Source: Isoetes taiwanensis
Taxonomy: Eukaryota > Streptophyta > Lycopodiopsida > Isoetales > Isoetaceae
Reading direction: 5' to 3'
Assembly (NCBI GenBank): GCA_021234155.1
Contig: JAJEKV010000127.1
Span: 1 to 64,000, forward strand
DNA length: 64,000 nucleotides
How positions within the stretch are numbered: position 1 is the stretch's first letter; each line of letters opens with the position of its first letter. The notes under the pieces were generated by a model. The model searched no databases. It was not told where the DNA came from and saw only the letters and a list, made by a program, of their open reading frames with translations. Shown piece by piece: positions 22,151 to 31,700 of this stretch. Made by a program: the position numbers and the translations under genes.

Positions 22151-22772
22151 ATTCTATTTTGAGCATTTGCAGGATTTCAAGAAACTTTTTACTTTTAGAC
22201 TGAGGTGCTTCTAGAGCATAGGTGGTTGCCCTATAGCATCTGGAACACTCTACAACATTCTATTTTGAGTTTTTGCTGAGTTTTAGCAAACTTTTCTGTT
22301 CTTAGACTACCGTAGTTTCTATTTCTAGACTGAGATGCTTACCCTAGAGCATCTGAAACATTCTAGGACATTCTATTTGAGTTTTTGCAAAGTTTAAGCA
22401 AACTTTCTATTTTTAGACTGAAACTTTCTATTTTTAGACTGAGGTGCTTACCTTTGAGCATCTGCAACATTCCAGAACATTCTATTTTGAGCATTTGCAA
22501 AGTTTCAAAAAACTTTCTATTTTTGGATTGAGGTGTTTACCCATGAGCATCTGCAACATTCCATAACATTCTATTTTGAGCATTTGCAAAGTTTTAAAAA
22601 ACCTTCTATTTTTAGACTGAAACTTTCTATTTTTAGACTGAGGTGCTTACCCATGAGCAACTGGAACATTCCACAACATTCTATTTTGAGCACTTGCAAA
22701 GTTTCAAAAAAACTTATATTTTTAGACTGAAACTTTCTATTTTTAGACTGAGGTGCTTACTCATGAGCATCT
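22151..22772 (+). repeat. Monomer block of the last unit
   Basis: Well-conserved monomers with GAGCATCTGCAACATTCCAG and ACATTCTATTTTGAGCATT. They are a good reference for the undamaged consensus. Confidence 0.85.
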
Positions 22773-22773
22773 G

Positions 22774-22826
22774 GAACATTCTAGGACATTCCAAAAGGTT
22801 CTAGAACATTCTAGAACATCCTAGAG
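22774..22826. promoter_or_regulatory. Putative heat-shock element cluster 8
   Basis: GAA, TTC, GGA, TTC, AAA, TTC, GAA, TTC, GAA, TCC, GAG in 5-bp steps, about 65 bp before the last module. Confidence 0.55.
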
Positions 22827-22890
22827 TATCCTTCAATTAATTAGGCCTCAGCCTTAACTAAGCATGGACTTCTTATTATTTTAAGAAAAG

Positions 22891-23125
22891 ATTGGTTGGT
22901 CTAGTGGTAAGGGTGGGGGGTTTGGGGGGCAATGTCCAGGGTTCAAGTCCGTGGTAAACCAAAAAAATTTCGTCCACCAAACTTGGGAGCTTTTGAGGGG
23001 CCAAGGCCCACGGACGGCCGAGATCGCGCCACGTGGCGCATCCTCCATCGTCAGATGGGCATGGAAGTCAGTCAGACTCACTCACTTACGGACGCTATTT
23101 TCTTATTATAATATATATAATAGAA
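22891..23125 (+). promoter_or_regulatory. tRNA-like module 8 and array right end
   Basis: A box TTGGTTGGTCTAGTGGTAAG (22892-22911) and B box GGTTCAAGTCC (22940-22950). Only TTT follows, so the T4 is lost. The palindrome GCGCCACGTGGCGC is at 23026-23039. The module ends in a TATATATAATAGAAGATAG stretch, after which array sequence stops. Confidence 0.65.
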
Positions 23126-23164
23126 GATAGAGAATATAGGATTATTTTGCCAATGAGTGTTACT

Positions 23165-23280
23165 TCCGCGTGGACCAGAGCCACAGTAGCCAGTGCGGAC
23201 GTTGGGAGTACCTTTCTTGGACTTGTTGAGTATGGTTATCCACACGTGGTCCAGAGCCAAAGTAGCCAGTGCGGGCATGT
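23165..23280 (+). repeat. Short direct repeat pair
   Basis: CGTGGACCAGAGCCACAGTA (near 23169) recurs as CGTGGTCCAGAGCCAAAGTA (near 23244), each followed by GCCAGTGCGG. The rest of 23125-23340 shows no gene. Confidence 0.6.
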
Positions 23281-23378
23281 GGATGTGCCCAGCTCATTTC
23301 TATGTTCTTCATAATGTATCTTAAGTGCTATATTATGTGTTGGGCCGAGGGGACCGGCCCGCTTCTTTTGGGGCATAA

Positions 23379-23745
23379 TGTTGAACCACAAGTGGTTCAA
23401 CATGTTTTTGTAGACCATTTGAGCATATTTGGGGCATATTATAATGGTTAGGTCTTAAGGGCTTGGATTAAGTGGTGGAAGTGGATGGTTAAGATGAAGA
23501 GACAAAATTTATGGTTGTGATGAAGAGGTGGAAAACAATGGTGGGGATTAATAGGTGTAAAGCATAAATAATTTGAGGAGATACTCTCTCCTCCTCTTCC
23601 TTCACGTTCACAAAGAGAGCACAGTGGCAATGCTCATATGAGGGTCATTCAGTAATACGGTGATTTCTGAAAGATTCTAATTGTCATTCAGTGATTTTTG
23701 AAAGATTCTGTGGGTGTTGGCCTGGATGGGGAACCAGGTTCAACA
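23379..23745 (+). mobile_element. LTR-like repeat copy A (inverted relative to B-D)
   Basis: Begins TGTTGAACCAC and ends GGTTCAACA, so it has the TG...CA ends of an LTR. It aligns in reverse orientation with copies B, C and D but lacks about 150-180 bp of their middle. The left flank, a GGGCCGAGGGGACCGGCCC motif then GGGGCATAA, is also found next to copy C, so A looks like a 3' LTR with its upstream internal flank. The right flank differs from the other copies. Confidence 0.65.
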
Positions 23746-24660
23746 TTATGATTGGCTATATAATTTAGAGAGGCAATGGTCGAGGAAAATAGAAAGAAGA
23801 GGCAACGATACAAAAAGGAAATCTTTAGGGTTAGGGCATGAGAGATGGAACCGATTTCGAAATGCATCAGAAATACAAGCTGTGGAGGTCTAAGCAGAAA
23901 AATCCGGCACATTTAAAGCAGATGCAAAATCGCATGCAAAGCTTCCACAGCAGGCTATGGCGGTCTTTGAAGATTGACAGATCGGCCGCAAGTTTGTTCT
24001 TAGATTTCGGCATACGGATAGGCAGAGTCAGCAAGCATTTTGGTATGTTTGAGGCAGAACTAGAAAAGCAGGTTCTGGGCAAAGCCGGTTCTGACCATAT
24101 CAGAAATGACTGCCGGAGTAGGAGACGGTGATGCTAAGACGGTTTTCTGGATAGAAGGCGATTTCTGGATAGAAGGCAATTAGATCAGAACAAAAAGAGA
24201 TTTAGGTATTCTGCGAAGATTGGTGGAGCAAAGCATGATTCTGCGATGCATGTTGGAGCAAAGAATGACACACGGAGAAAACCATTCTGATATCCAGATG
24301 TTAGAAACTGCATACATTTTGGAAGACTTAGATGGCGCCTTTCTCTAATACTGTTTCTGATCCCTGAAGCCAAGGCAATAGTCAATGATTTGAGGTCAAG
24401 ATCTGCGGTAGCTGCTGCATATATCTTCTGCCCAAAAATATCTCGGTTACTCTGTTCTAAAATTTCAGTATTCTGAAAAGCCAAGGCCACAGTGCTTTGA
24501 AAAGCCAAGGCCTTAGAAATACATCGAGATATGCTCTAGCAATCTGCAACACTGGACAATATTATGAGAACAGCACTAAATTCAATATTCTGAGAGCAGA
24601 AATCCTTCTAGCGCATAAAAACCTTTGGGGAAGCTTGAAGTCCCACCAGGAGTGCCATAA
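23746..24660 (-). mobile_element. Internal region adjoining LTR copy B
   Basis: No coding frame recognised. The last 255 bp (about 24405-24660) match 26632-26884 beside copy D almost exactly, including the CCCACCAGGAGTGCCATAA stretch next to the LTR. A 17-bp repeat, TTCTGGATAGAAGGCGA, occurs twice near 24140-24175. Confidence 0.55.
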
Positions 24661-25164
24661 TGTTGAACCTGGTTCCCCATCCAGGCCAACACCCACAGAA
24701 TCTTTCAAAAATCACTGAATGACAATTAGAATCTTTCAGAAATCACCGTATTACTGAATGACAATTTCACCAAGAAGCCAGATTTGTATCAAACTTCAAA
24801 ACCCAGAATTATATCAAAACTTCAAAACCATATTCAATAAGAAGATAATATATAAAGAACTTCCCCTTGCAAGGGCCTTCAACATAAGGATGAGGAGGCT
24901 GCCACCCTCCTCATATGAGCATTGCCACCATGCTCCAATGAAGAAACGTGAAGGGAAGAGGAGGAGAGAGTATCTCCTCAAATTATTTATGCTTTACACC
25001 TATTAATCCCCACCATTGTTTTCCACCTCTTCATCACAACCATAAATTTTGCCTCTTCATCTTAACCATCCACTTCCACCACTTAATCCAAGCCCTTAAG
25101 ACCTAACCATTATAATATGCCCCAAATATGCTCAAATGGTGTACAAAAACATGTTGAACCACTT
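24661..25164 (-). mobile_element. LTR-like repeat copy B (truncated)
   Basis: Begins (+ strand) TGTTGAACCTGGTTCCCC. It lacks only the last dozen bases (TGTGGTTCAACA) before joining the 19-bp flank of copy C. On the - strand it reads TG...CA like C and D. Confidence 0.7.
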
Positions 25165-25183
25165 CCCACCAGGAGTGCCATAA

Positions 25184-25731
25184 TGTTGAACCTGGTTCCC
25201 CATCCAGGCCAACACCCACAGAATCTTTCAAAAATCACTGAATGACAATTAGAATCTTTCAGAAATCACCGTATTACTGAATGACAATTTCACCAAGAAG
25301 CCAGATTTGTATCAAACTTCAAAACCCAGATTTATATCAAAACTTCAAAACCATATTCAATAAGAAAATAATATATAAAGAACTTCCCCTTGCAAGGGCC
25401 TTCAACATAAGCATGAGGAGGCTGCCACCCTCCTCATATGAGCATTGCCACTATGCTCTCTTTGTGAACGTGAAGGAAGAGGAGGAGCTTTTGCTCCTCA
25501 AAAATACTTATATTTTTTACAATAAAATCTAGACTGTCCAATTTCACCCTTCATCTAAACCATTAAAATCACCTCTTCATCCACACCCTTCAATTCTTCA
25601 CCTCTTCATCTCCACCATACAATACCTCATTATAATATTTTAACATTGTCCCAAATTACATTTTAACCATTGCCCCAAATAATATCTTCTCAATCCCCAC
25701 ACACACATGTTGGGCCACTTGTGGTTCAACA
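25184..25731 (-). mobile_element. LTR-like repeat copy C (complete)
   Basis: 548 bp, TGTTGAACC at the + strand start and GGTTCAACA at the end. The left flank is the putative primer-binding side (CCCACCAGGAGTGCCATAA) and the right flank the putative polypurine-side sequence (CATTATGCCCCAAAAAAAG, with GGGCCGGTCCCC). It is therefore bounded like a shared LTR in a tandem arrangement of elements. Confidence 0.7.
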
Positions 25732-26884
25732 TTATGCCCCAAAAAAAGAATGGGCCGGTCCCCTCGGCCCTCAACCAGCACAAAAGAAAAAGAAAAAAAT
25801 AATGTGAGTTTTTAAAGTGCCTCCTAGGCACTGGAAGGTTTAACGTGTATTCCAACACAATGTGAGTTTTTAAGGTGCCTCCTAGGCACCGGAGTTTTGG
25901 TTTAGGTGTAACTCCAACACCTTCGTGCTATAAAGACCTTGAGAACCATAGCTTATTCCAATAGAGAAGATCTATATCAAATAACAAGGGTAATAGTATA
26001 GTTCAAAACCAGACAATAATGGTCAATAGGGTTAGGGTATGGCTTGGGGTTTCATCAGGACCATAACAGATCGACCGGCAAGAAAACGAGAAGGCGGTTG
26101 AAGATCTGGACAGAATGGGAAGAGATGATCTTTTAGGGTTAGGTTATAGAGGCGCTGCAACAAACCCGGCAAAGCCAAAGATAGAATCTGGTAAGAACGG
26201 TTCTCACGGAGATAAGATTGCAGCCCGAAATTGGAAGAAAAATCTTGCTATGCTTGCAGCAACACTGCTTCTAGAACTGCATCGGGCTAAGCAGAGGAGA
26301 TATTTGGGTATATGCAACTCAGAATGACAGACTTTGGCTGTGGCGGTTTTGAAGGTATTTGACAAACAAATGATGGTTGTAGTAGAAATAAGAAAGCATT
26401 GATGCAAAATATATGGCCTTACTGTCCAAGGCAATGAAACAAGAGCAAGCAAGAAGCATTTTGACTGTTTTAAGTGCAGAGTCAGCAGAAGCACAGCAAG
26501 GATTTTAAATTGTGCTGATAAAGCTCCAAAGTCATGGTAAGCTTCTGCTTCTGTTTAGTTTAACACTTCAAGCATAGTTGCAGATACTAGATCACTGCTT
26601 AGATGAGGCTGCAAGTCGGAATTGCCACACAAGAGCTGCTGCATATATCTTCTGCCCAAAAATATCTCGGTTACTCTGTTCTAAAATTTCAGTATTCTGA
26701 AAAGCCAAGGCCACAGTGCTTTGAAAAGCCAAAGCCTTAGAAATACATCGAGATATGCTCTAGCAATCTGCAACACTAGACAATATTATGAGAACAGCAC
26801 TAAATTCAATATTCTGAGAGCAGAAATCCTTCTAGCGCATAAAAACCTTTGGGGAAGCTTGGAGTCCCACCAGGAGTGCCATAA
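25732..26884 (-). mobile_element. Internal region of a non-autonomous LTR element
   Basis: About 1.15 kb between LTR copies C and D without a recognisable gag or pol frame, so the 2.2-kb element 25184-27429 looks like a short non-autonomous (TRIM/LARD-like) element. It contains a 58-63-bp tandem duplication at 25801-25921 centred on GTGCCTCCTAGGCAC. The - strand sequence next to LTR D, TGGCACTCCTGGTGGGAC, starts with TGG as expected for a tRNA primer site. I cannot assign the tRNA with certainty. Confidence 0.6.
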
Positions 26885-27429
26885 TGTTGAACCTGGTTCC
26901 CCATCCAGGCCAACACCCACAGAATCTTTCAAAATTCACTGAATGACAATTAGAATCTTTCAGAAATCACCGTATTACTGAATGACAATTTCACCAAGAA
27001 GCCAGATTTGTATCAAACTTCAAAACCCAGATTTATATCAAAACTTCAAAACCATATTCAATAAGAAGATAATATATAAAGAACTTCCCCTTGCAAGGGC
27101 CTTCAACATAAGCATGAGGAGGCTGCCACCCTCCTCATATGAGCATTGCCACTGTGCTCTCTTTGTGAACGTGAAGGAAGAGGAGGAGCTTTTGCTCCTC
27201 AAAAATACTTATATTTTTTACAACAAAATCTAGACTGTCCAATTTCACCCTTCATCTAAACCATTAAAATCACCTCTTCATCCACACCCTTCAATTCTTC
27301 ACCTCTTCATCCACCATACAATACCTCATTATAATATTTTAACATTGCCCCAAATTACATTTAACCATTGCCCCAAATAATATCTTCTCAATCCCCACAC
27401 ATACATGTTGGACCACTTGTGGTTCAACA
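26885..27429 (-). mobile_element. LTR-like repeat copy D (complete)
   Basis: 545 bp with TGTTGAACC...GGTTCAACA ends, about 97% like copy C by eye. Its outer (right) end abuts the last codons of the chromovirus integrase, so it is either nested there or follows that ORF at a recombination junction. Confidence 0.7.
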
Positions 27430-27434
27430 AAAGG

Positions 27435-27784
27435 GATTACGTGTGTAGAGCTTCAGTAAAGAAACATGAAATACTAGATGTAGACGAACAGCTGGAGGTA
27501 GCCCGAGTGGAATGCTACATCACTGATCTGAGCCATGATCTAGTAAGCATTAAGGCGACGATAGTCAAGCTGGTTGCAGGGTCGTGAGGTAGGAAGATCC
27601 CTATGCAGAAGCCAGACAAGGTCACCAACATGAAATGTAGGAGCTTCCTGTCGATGCAAATCATCATAATGCTGATAGCGTTTCCGTACGCAGAGAAGAT
27701 AGTGTTGAAGATATGATTAAAGAGCCTGAAATTTTTCAAGTCGAGACTCGGTACTAGAGTTGACAGAGTCATTTCCAATGACAC
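27435..27784 (-). pseudogene. Chromovirus integrase C-terminal region
   Basis: In one - strand frame the phrases YQHYDDLHRQEAPTFHVGD and LVWLLHRDLPTSRP are read, followed by a GYLQLFVYI-like piece. They correspond to the integrase C-terminal fold that precedes the chromodomain or 3' end. A stop replaces a codon after RRLNAY, and the expected His-Val-Ser-Leu-Leu phrase is eroded. No intact chromodomain is visible before LTR copy D. Neighbour: the integrase core lies upstream, at about 28.1 kb on the - strand. Non-functional. Confidence 0.7.
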
Positions 27785-28028
27785 TAAGGGACTAACGGGG
27801 ATGCTGACTAGAGTTCAAAAGAATGGAGTCTGGCCGGTGGAATCATGTACTCAGTTATTGTAGGCAAGCTAATAGAAGATAATCGACTCAATCATTCTGC
27901 TGATAACTAATAAAGCACATCAAATATTGTTCTAGAGTCTGATTGGTGCCTTTTGCTTGCCCATTACTTTCTGGATGATGACCGAAAGTCAATGATTGGT
28001 CAATATATAATAACTCCAAAAAATGCTT

Positions 28029-28253
28029 TTAAAAACCTGCGATGAACTGAGGTCTACGGTTACTGACAATTGCATCTAGCAATCCATGAAGTATGACTAC
28101 TATACGAAGAAAAAGATCAGTTGTTCTCTCACTGGTGATGGTGATGTTGCAAGGAATAAAATGAGCCATCTTAGAGAAGCGATAAACAACGACCATGATA
28201 GCATCATGATTCCGAGAGAGTGGCTGAAGAAGACCATGAGGAAGATGTCTCAA
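28029..28253 (-). pseudogene. Chromovirus integrase catalytic core fragment
   Basis: The - strand frame reads VVVYRFSKMAHFIPC and then LLDAIVSNRRPQF. In active integrases the second phrase is SDRG-x-x-F, with the Asp being the second residue of the DDE triad; here Asp is Asn and the Gly is Arg, so the copy is catalytically dead. The first Asp of the triad should lie in the VVVDRF phrase region or just upstream, and there Asp is Tyr. The third (Glu) region was not found in frame. The upstream HHCC zinc-binding part is obscured by a tandem duplication at 28.25-28.89 kb. Confidence 0.75.
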
Positions 28254-28890
28254 AACCTTCGCCGACAGCAGATATCACAAGATCGAATAAAAGCTTCGAC
28301 AAAGCGACGAAGCCTAGGACACTAATACTCTCGACTAATAAGTTCAAGAGTCCTGGCTACTCCAAAATTTCCAGTCATAGGCGAGTCATGACAAGCTTGC
28401 AGAACTCAAAGTTGGGAAGCACCATCTGGAACATACAGAAGCCCTATCGCGGAATATAAGTCCAACTCAAATCTCAAAACAATCACAGTCCGACTGCATT
28501 TACCGAGAAGATAATGCTGAGCCAAGATATGAAAATGCATCTTGAGCCAATGGATCGAAGAGCAAAGATTCCCGAACAAATTCCAAAGGCTGTCTCATGA
28601 GGCCTCTCAGCAGATATCATAGGGTCGGATGTAAACTTCGACAGAGCGATGGAGCCCAGGCCACCAATACTCTCGACTAATAAGTTTGAGAGTATTGGCT
28701 ACTCCAAAGTGTTCTGCCCATAGATGAGTCATGGAAAATCTAGAGAACCCGAAGCCTAGAAGCACCATCTGAAACATACAAGGAGTCCATCTTAAATCTC
28801 AAAACGATCATAGCCAAGAAGATGATGTTGAACCCAGATGTAAAAATACATCTTGAACTAATGGATCAGAGGGGATAGATGCCCGAATAG
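28250..28890. repeat. ~340-bp tandem duplication inside the chromovirus
   Basis: CAGATATCA..., GCGA(C/T)G(A/G)AGCC, AATACTCTCGACTAATAAGT, GGCTACTCCAAA, GAAGCACCATCTG and CATCTTGA(G/A)C all occur twice in the same order, about 341 bp apart (for example at 28268 and 28609). The two units differ at many positions, so the duplication is old. It sits between RNase H and integrase. Confidence 0.8.
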
Positions 28891-28959
28891 AATCTAACAA
28901 AGATATAACATAAGGTCTCCCGAACAAGGTAATGGCCATAAGGTGGAACCGATCAGGCT

Positions 28960-29300
28960 CTAGAATAAAATGTAATTACCGATCAAATGCAGGATCACCC
29001 GCTTGGGCCCAAGATAGGAGCATTGAGACAAGGCGTCAGGCTTTCCTTCAAGGGATCCAAGATGGTACTTGATTATGAAATCAATGCGGGATAATACTTG
29101 AATATGCCACCGTGCCTGGCGAGGCTTAGCACTCGAGTAGACTGAAAATATTCCAGATTTCGATGATCTATATAGATTGTGGTCATATGAGGAAATCCTT
29201 CCAGAAAATGTCTTCACTCCTGAAAAGAATCAACTATCGCCAACAACTCATTGTCATAAATCAGATAGTTGATTTTGGCATCCTGGAACTTCCTCGAGTG
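28960..29300 (-). pseudogene. Chromovirus RNase H C-terminal part
   Basis: The - strand frame contains IYRSSKSGIFSVYSSAKPRQ-like and ARWHIQVLSRIDFIIKYHLG phrases followed by GKPDALSQCSY. These correspond to the end of Ty3/gypsy RNase H, where family members read NLEYF...RQARW...FDF.I.Y.PG...KPDALSR. Spacing and order relative to RT (upstream) and integrase (downstream) fit. The N-terminal half with the catalytic Asp/Glu residues is in another frame and not clearly seen. Confidence 0.8.
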
Positions 29301-29479
29301 ATAGGCGATCGAATGCCTGTGATAAGATACCATCAAGAGCAAAATCAAAAGCATCTAGTTCAACAACGTATGGGAGTAAAGGATTTGCTTGAGCAAGAAC
29401 TGGTGCCGTGGTAAAAACATGCTTTAGGGTAAAGAAAGCAGTTTTTGCTATTCAAATGGCACATCCTTTGCCGCGAGGC

Positions 29480-30420
29480 ATGTTAAAGGAAAGGCAATCT
29501 CTGAATAATTTTGAAGAAAATGCCGATAGAACTTGGCAAATATATCTGGACAAAAGAAATTGTTTGCACTCCAAAATAGTGCTGAATTTTGTGACATCTA
29601 TAGAGACTCCTCATAGATCCATGAAGAGTGATTCGATCGCCAAGGAACTTGATATTATCCTGCTCGAACTGACACTTCTCCAACTTGGCATAAACTCCAT
29701 ATTTTTGCAGCTTTTGAAAGACCTTCCGAACTTTTTCTTCATGCTCTTCTACAGTCTTCAAATGGACCAAAATATTATCCAAATCGATGATAACAAAGAG
29801 ATCCAAAAAATTCTGAAAGACATCATTAGCCATGTGCTAAAAGACTGTTGGAACATTTATAAGGCTGGTGGGTATGGCAGTGTACTCAAAATGATTGTAT
29901 GGAGTTTGGAATATTGTCTTCCACTTATCACCTTCCTTGATCTAAATAAGATCATAGGCACCTCGAAGATCAATTTTGATGTAGTAGCGTGCGCCTTGCA
30001 GTTTCTCAAGTAACTCTAGAATCAGAGGCAGAGAATACTGATTGTGCACATTGATCTTATTGAGGTCGTCGTAATCTACAACCAACCGCAAAGAATCGTC
30101 CTACTTGGAGATAAAGAAGATGGGAGCCTTTGCAAGTGACTGAGAATGTCGGATAAATCCCGCAAGTTCTCTTTGATATAGGTCCGCAAAACCCCTAACT
30201 TTGTTGGCAATAAACCATAGATCTTGTTGGAGATCAATGGGCCAATCATAGGGATGATACTCCGGATGCTTACTTGGCTTTGATCTTGTCAAAAACATCC
30301 TCAAAATTCTTGTACTTATTAGAAAGGACAAGGCGGACATCACTAAAATAGAGCTAGTCAAAGGATGAACTTGAATTGCAAATGCTGAAAAGGGATTTTG
30401 CCTTCTAGGTCTCATAAACC
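29480..30420 (-). pseudogene. Chromovirus reverse transcriptase, inactive
   Basis: The N-terminal lead-in (HHPYDWPIDLQ, then AGFIRHSQSLAKAPIFFISK) is at 30415-30101, with LVVDY-like sequence just after it. The palm end is at 29833-29483 with FQNFLDLFVIIDLDNILVHL. The family catalytic box is YxDD; here it reads DLDN, so both the Tyr and the second Asp are lost. GVYAKLEKCQFEQDNIKFLG follows as expected. Several frameshifts separate the parts. The copy cannot encode active RT. Confidence 0.85.
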
Positions 30421-30429
30421 TGTGGAGAC

Positions 30430-30630
30430 AAAATTTTGAGCATGAACAGGGGCTGGAGCTGGAGCAGGGGCTGGAGCTAGAGCAGCAATTGGGATACGAG
30501 CTGGAACTGGAACAAGAACTGATACATGAACAGGAACTAGGATCTCATCTAGAACATGAATTGAAGCAGAGACGGGGATAGAATCAGGACCTGAAGCAAA
30601 AAAGGAACTGGAACATGAACAAGAGCAGAA
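30430..30630 (-). repeat. Minisatellite coding an Ala/Val-Pro linker
   Basis: The + strand shows repeats of GGAGCTGGAGCAGGGGCT and GGAACTGGAACAAGAACT type. On the - strand they read as alternating x-Pro (APAPAPAPV, VPVPARIP) between protease and RT. Extended x-Pro linkers are a plausible spacer in the polyprotein. It is also a simple-sequence expansion. Confidence 0.7.
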
Positions 30631-30879
30631 TGAGAGGCTCTCGATACTGCACAAACTACAGTGGATACTGCTATTACAAAGGCAAAAACAATAGATGAAT
30701 TGGGACTAAATCTAGATTCAGCAAAGAGGAAAGATTTAGAATGCCAATCAATCTGTCGATTATGCAACTCAAACTAGGGGAGACCCAAGACTACTGACGC
30801 ATGTGGGCTAGCAATGAGATTGACGGAACTGCTACTAGAAGCTCCCTTGTACAGAACCCGAAGAGGTGAAATACATTAT

Positions 30880-31010
30880 GTGACTGCGCCCGAGGAGATA
30901 TCACGTGCCCACAGAATCGGAATGTTGGATCCTGCTTCTATGGATGGCATGCTTCAACACATTATCCATAAAGCAAGCATTTGCACCACTATCAAGTTGC
31001 ACCAACACAT
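30880..31010 (-). pseudogene. Chromovirus aspartic protease region
   Basis: The - strand reads LDSGANACFMDN (about 31000-30962), the DSG-A active-site loop of a retroviral-type aspartic protease, followed by a short run and then a stop. This catalytic triplet is intact, unlike those of RT and integrase. Flanking frame is broken on both sides. Confidence 0.75.
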
Positions 31011-31189
31011 CTAGCCTTCCAACCTCTGACTCCAATGATATAGAGATAAAGAACTCCTTACTGGCCTTGTCCGATGGAATAAACCCTTCATTATTTGTGG
31101 GAGAGTCTGAGAAATGGTGCTAGCCATCAGGAGACTCCTACTACTTGGACTAGCCCCTGGAGTTTTTTTACTGATTTGAACTCTCAATA

Positions 31190-31700
31190 TGCATCCACGA
31201 GCGATATAATCAGCTCCACCACTATAGAGGCAAAGGTTAGTCTCTCTTCAACGCGGCTTCTTGGTCGCGAACAAGGGCCCTCCAACTACACTGGGCCATT
31301 TGATTTAGGGGATCTGGACAATGCAGAGGCTGTTGTGATCACTGGAGCTTGCAAAATTAGAGAAATAGATCGATTTTGCCTTTCCTGCCTATGCTCAAAA
31401 AGATGGTTATTACAACAAACCACAAACTTTATAGCTTCATCTAAGATTCTGGGATCTTGCATAGTTAGCAATATATTCTTCACATCCTCACAGAGTCCTC
31501 TCTAAACCGCATCATCCCAGGCCATATCTATGACAATCTGATGGAACATGGAAGCATAAACTAAAGCCGGACAAGAATCTTGTTTGAGGTTGCTAAGCTT
31601 GATAATTGTTGTGCGCTGCCGATCAATGTTTCCAAAACACGCCTCACGTTCAGCAGTAAATGCTATGAAATCCTAAAACTCTGAAGCCCTCAGTTTTCAA
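31190..31700 (-). pseudogene. Chromovirus gag with damaged zinc knuckle
   Basis: From about 31690 the - strand reads AFTAEREACFGNIDRQRTTI, LSNLKQDSCPALVYASMFHQ and WDDAV, then after a shift ILLTMQDPRILDEAIKFVV and NNHLFEHRQERQNRS. This order matches the capsid-like gag of fungal-type chromoviruses. The zinc knuckle near 31220 reads CLYSGGADYIARGC, where the second Cys of CCHC is Ser. Frames are interrupted, so gag is not expressible as one protein. Confidence 0.75.

Larger units (their letters stand above)
1..23125. repeat. Higher-order tandem array of ~3-kb composite units
   Basis: The same ordered set of parts recurs: 90-110 bp monomers, a GAA/TTC run, a tRNA-like A/B-box module, a GC-rich spacer, a CT tract, then CTACTACC-type repeats. 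Counting from the A-box modules, spacings are about 3.0, 3.5, 3.0, 2.9, 3.3, 2.9 and 2.2 kb, so about eight units are visible. Unit length varies mainly with CT-tract length and with duplication of the CTACTACC and monomer blocks. The right edge is sharp: after the eighth module, near 23125, the sequence changes to unrelated DNA. The left edge is outside the window. I know no named satellite with this organisation; function is unknown. Confidence 0.85.
27430..31700 (-). mobile_element. Decayed chromovirus (Ty3/gypsy), fungal-like lineage
   Basis: Read on the - strand, gag, zinc knuckle, protease, RT, RNase H and integrase occur in Ty3/gypsy order from about 31700 down to 27440. The RT lead-in (HHPYDWPIDLQ) and gag (ACFGNIDRQRT) phrases are of the type found in fungal chromoviruses and in Tcn1-like elements of non-seed plants. 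All frames are broken by stops and shifts. No flanking LTR of its own was identified; the 3' side is cut by LTR copy D. Confidence 0.8.

Noticed and set aside
1-23125. CRISPR array
   Set aside because: Repeats are contiguous and degenerate with no uniform unique spacers, and the context is eukaryotic.
25801-25921. Hairpin terminator or miRNA precursor at GTGCCTCCTAGGCAC
   Set aside because: The short palindrome is part of a 60-bp tandem duplication, with no longer stem to support a miRNA precursor.
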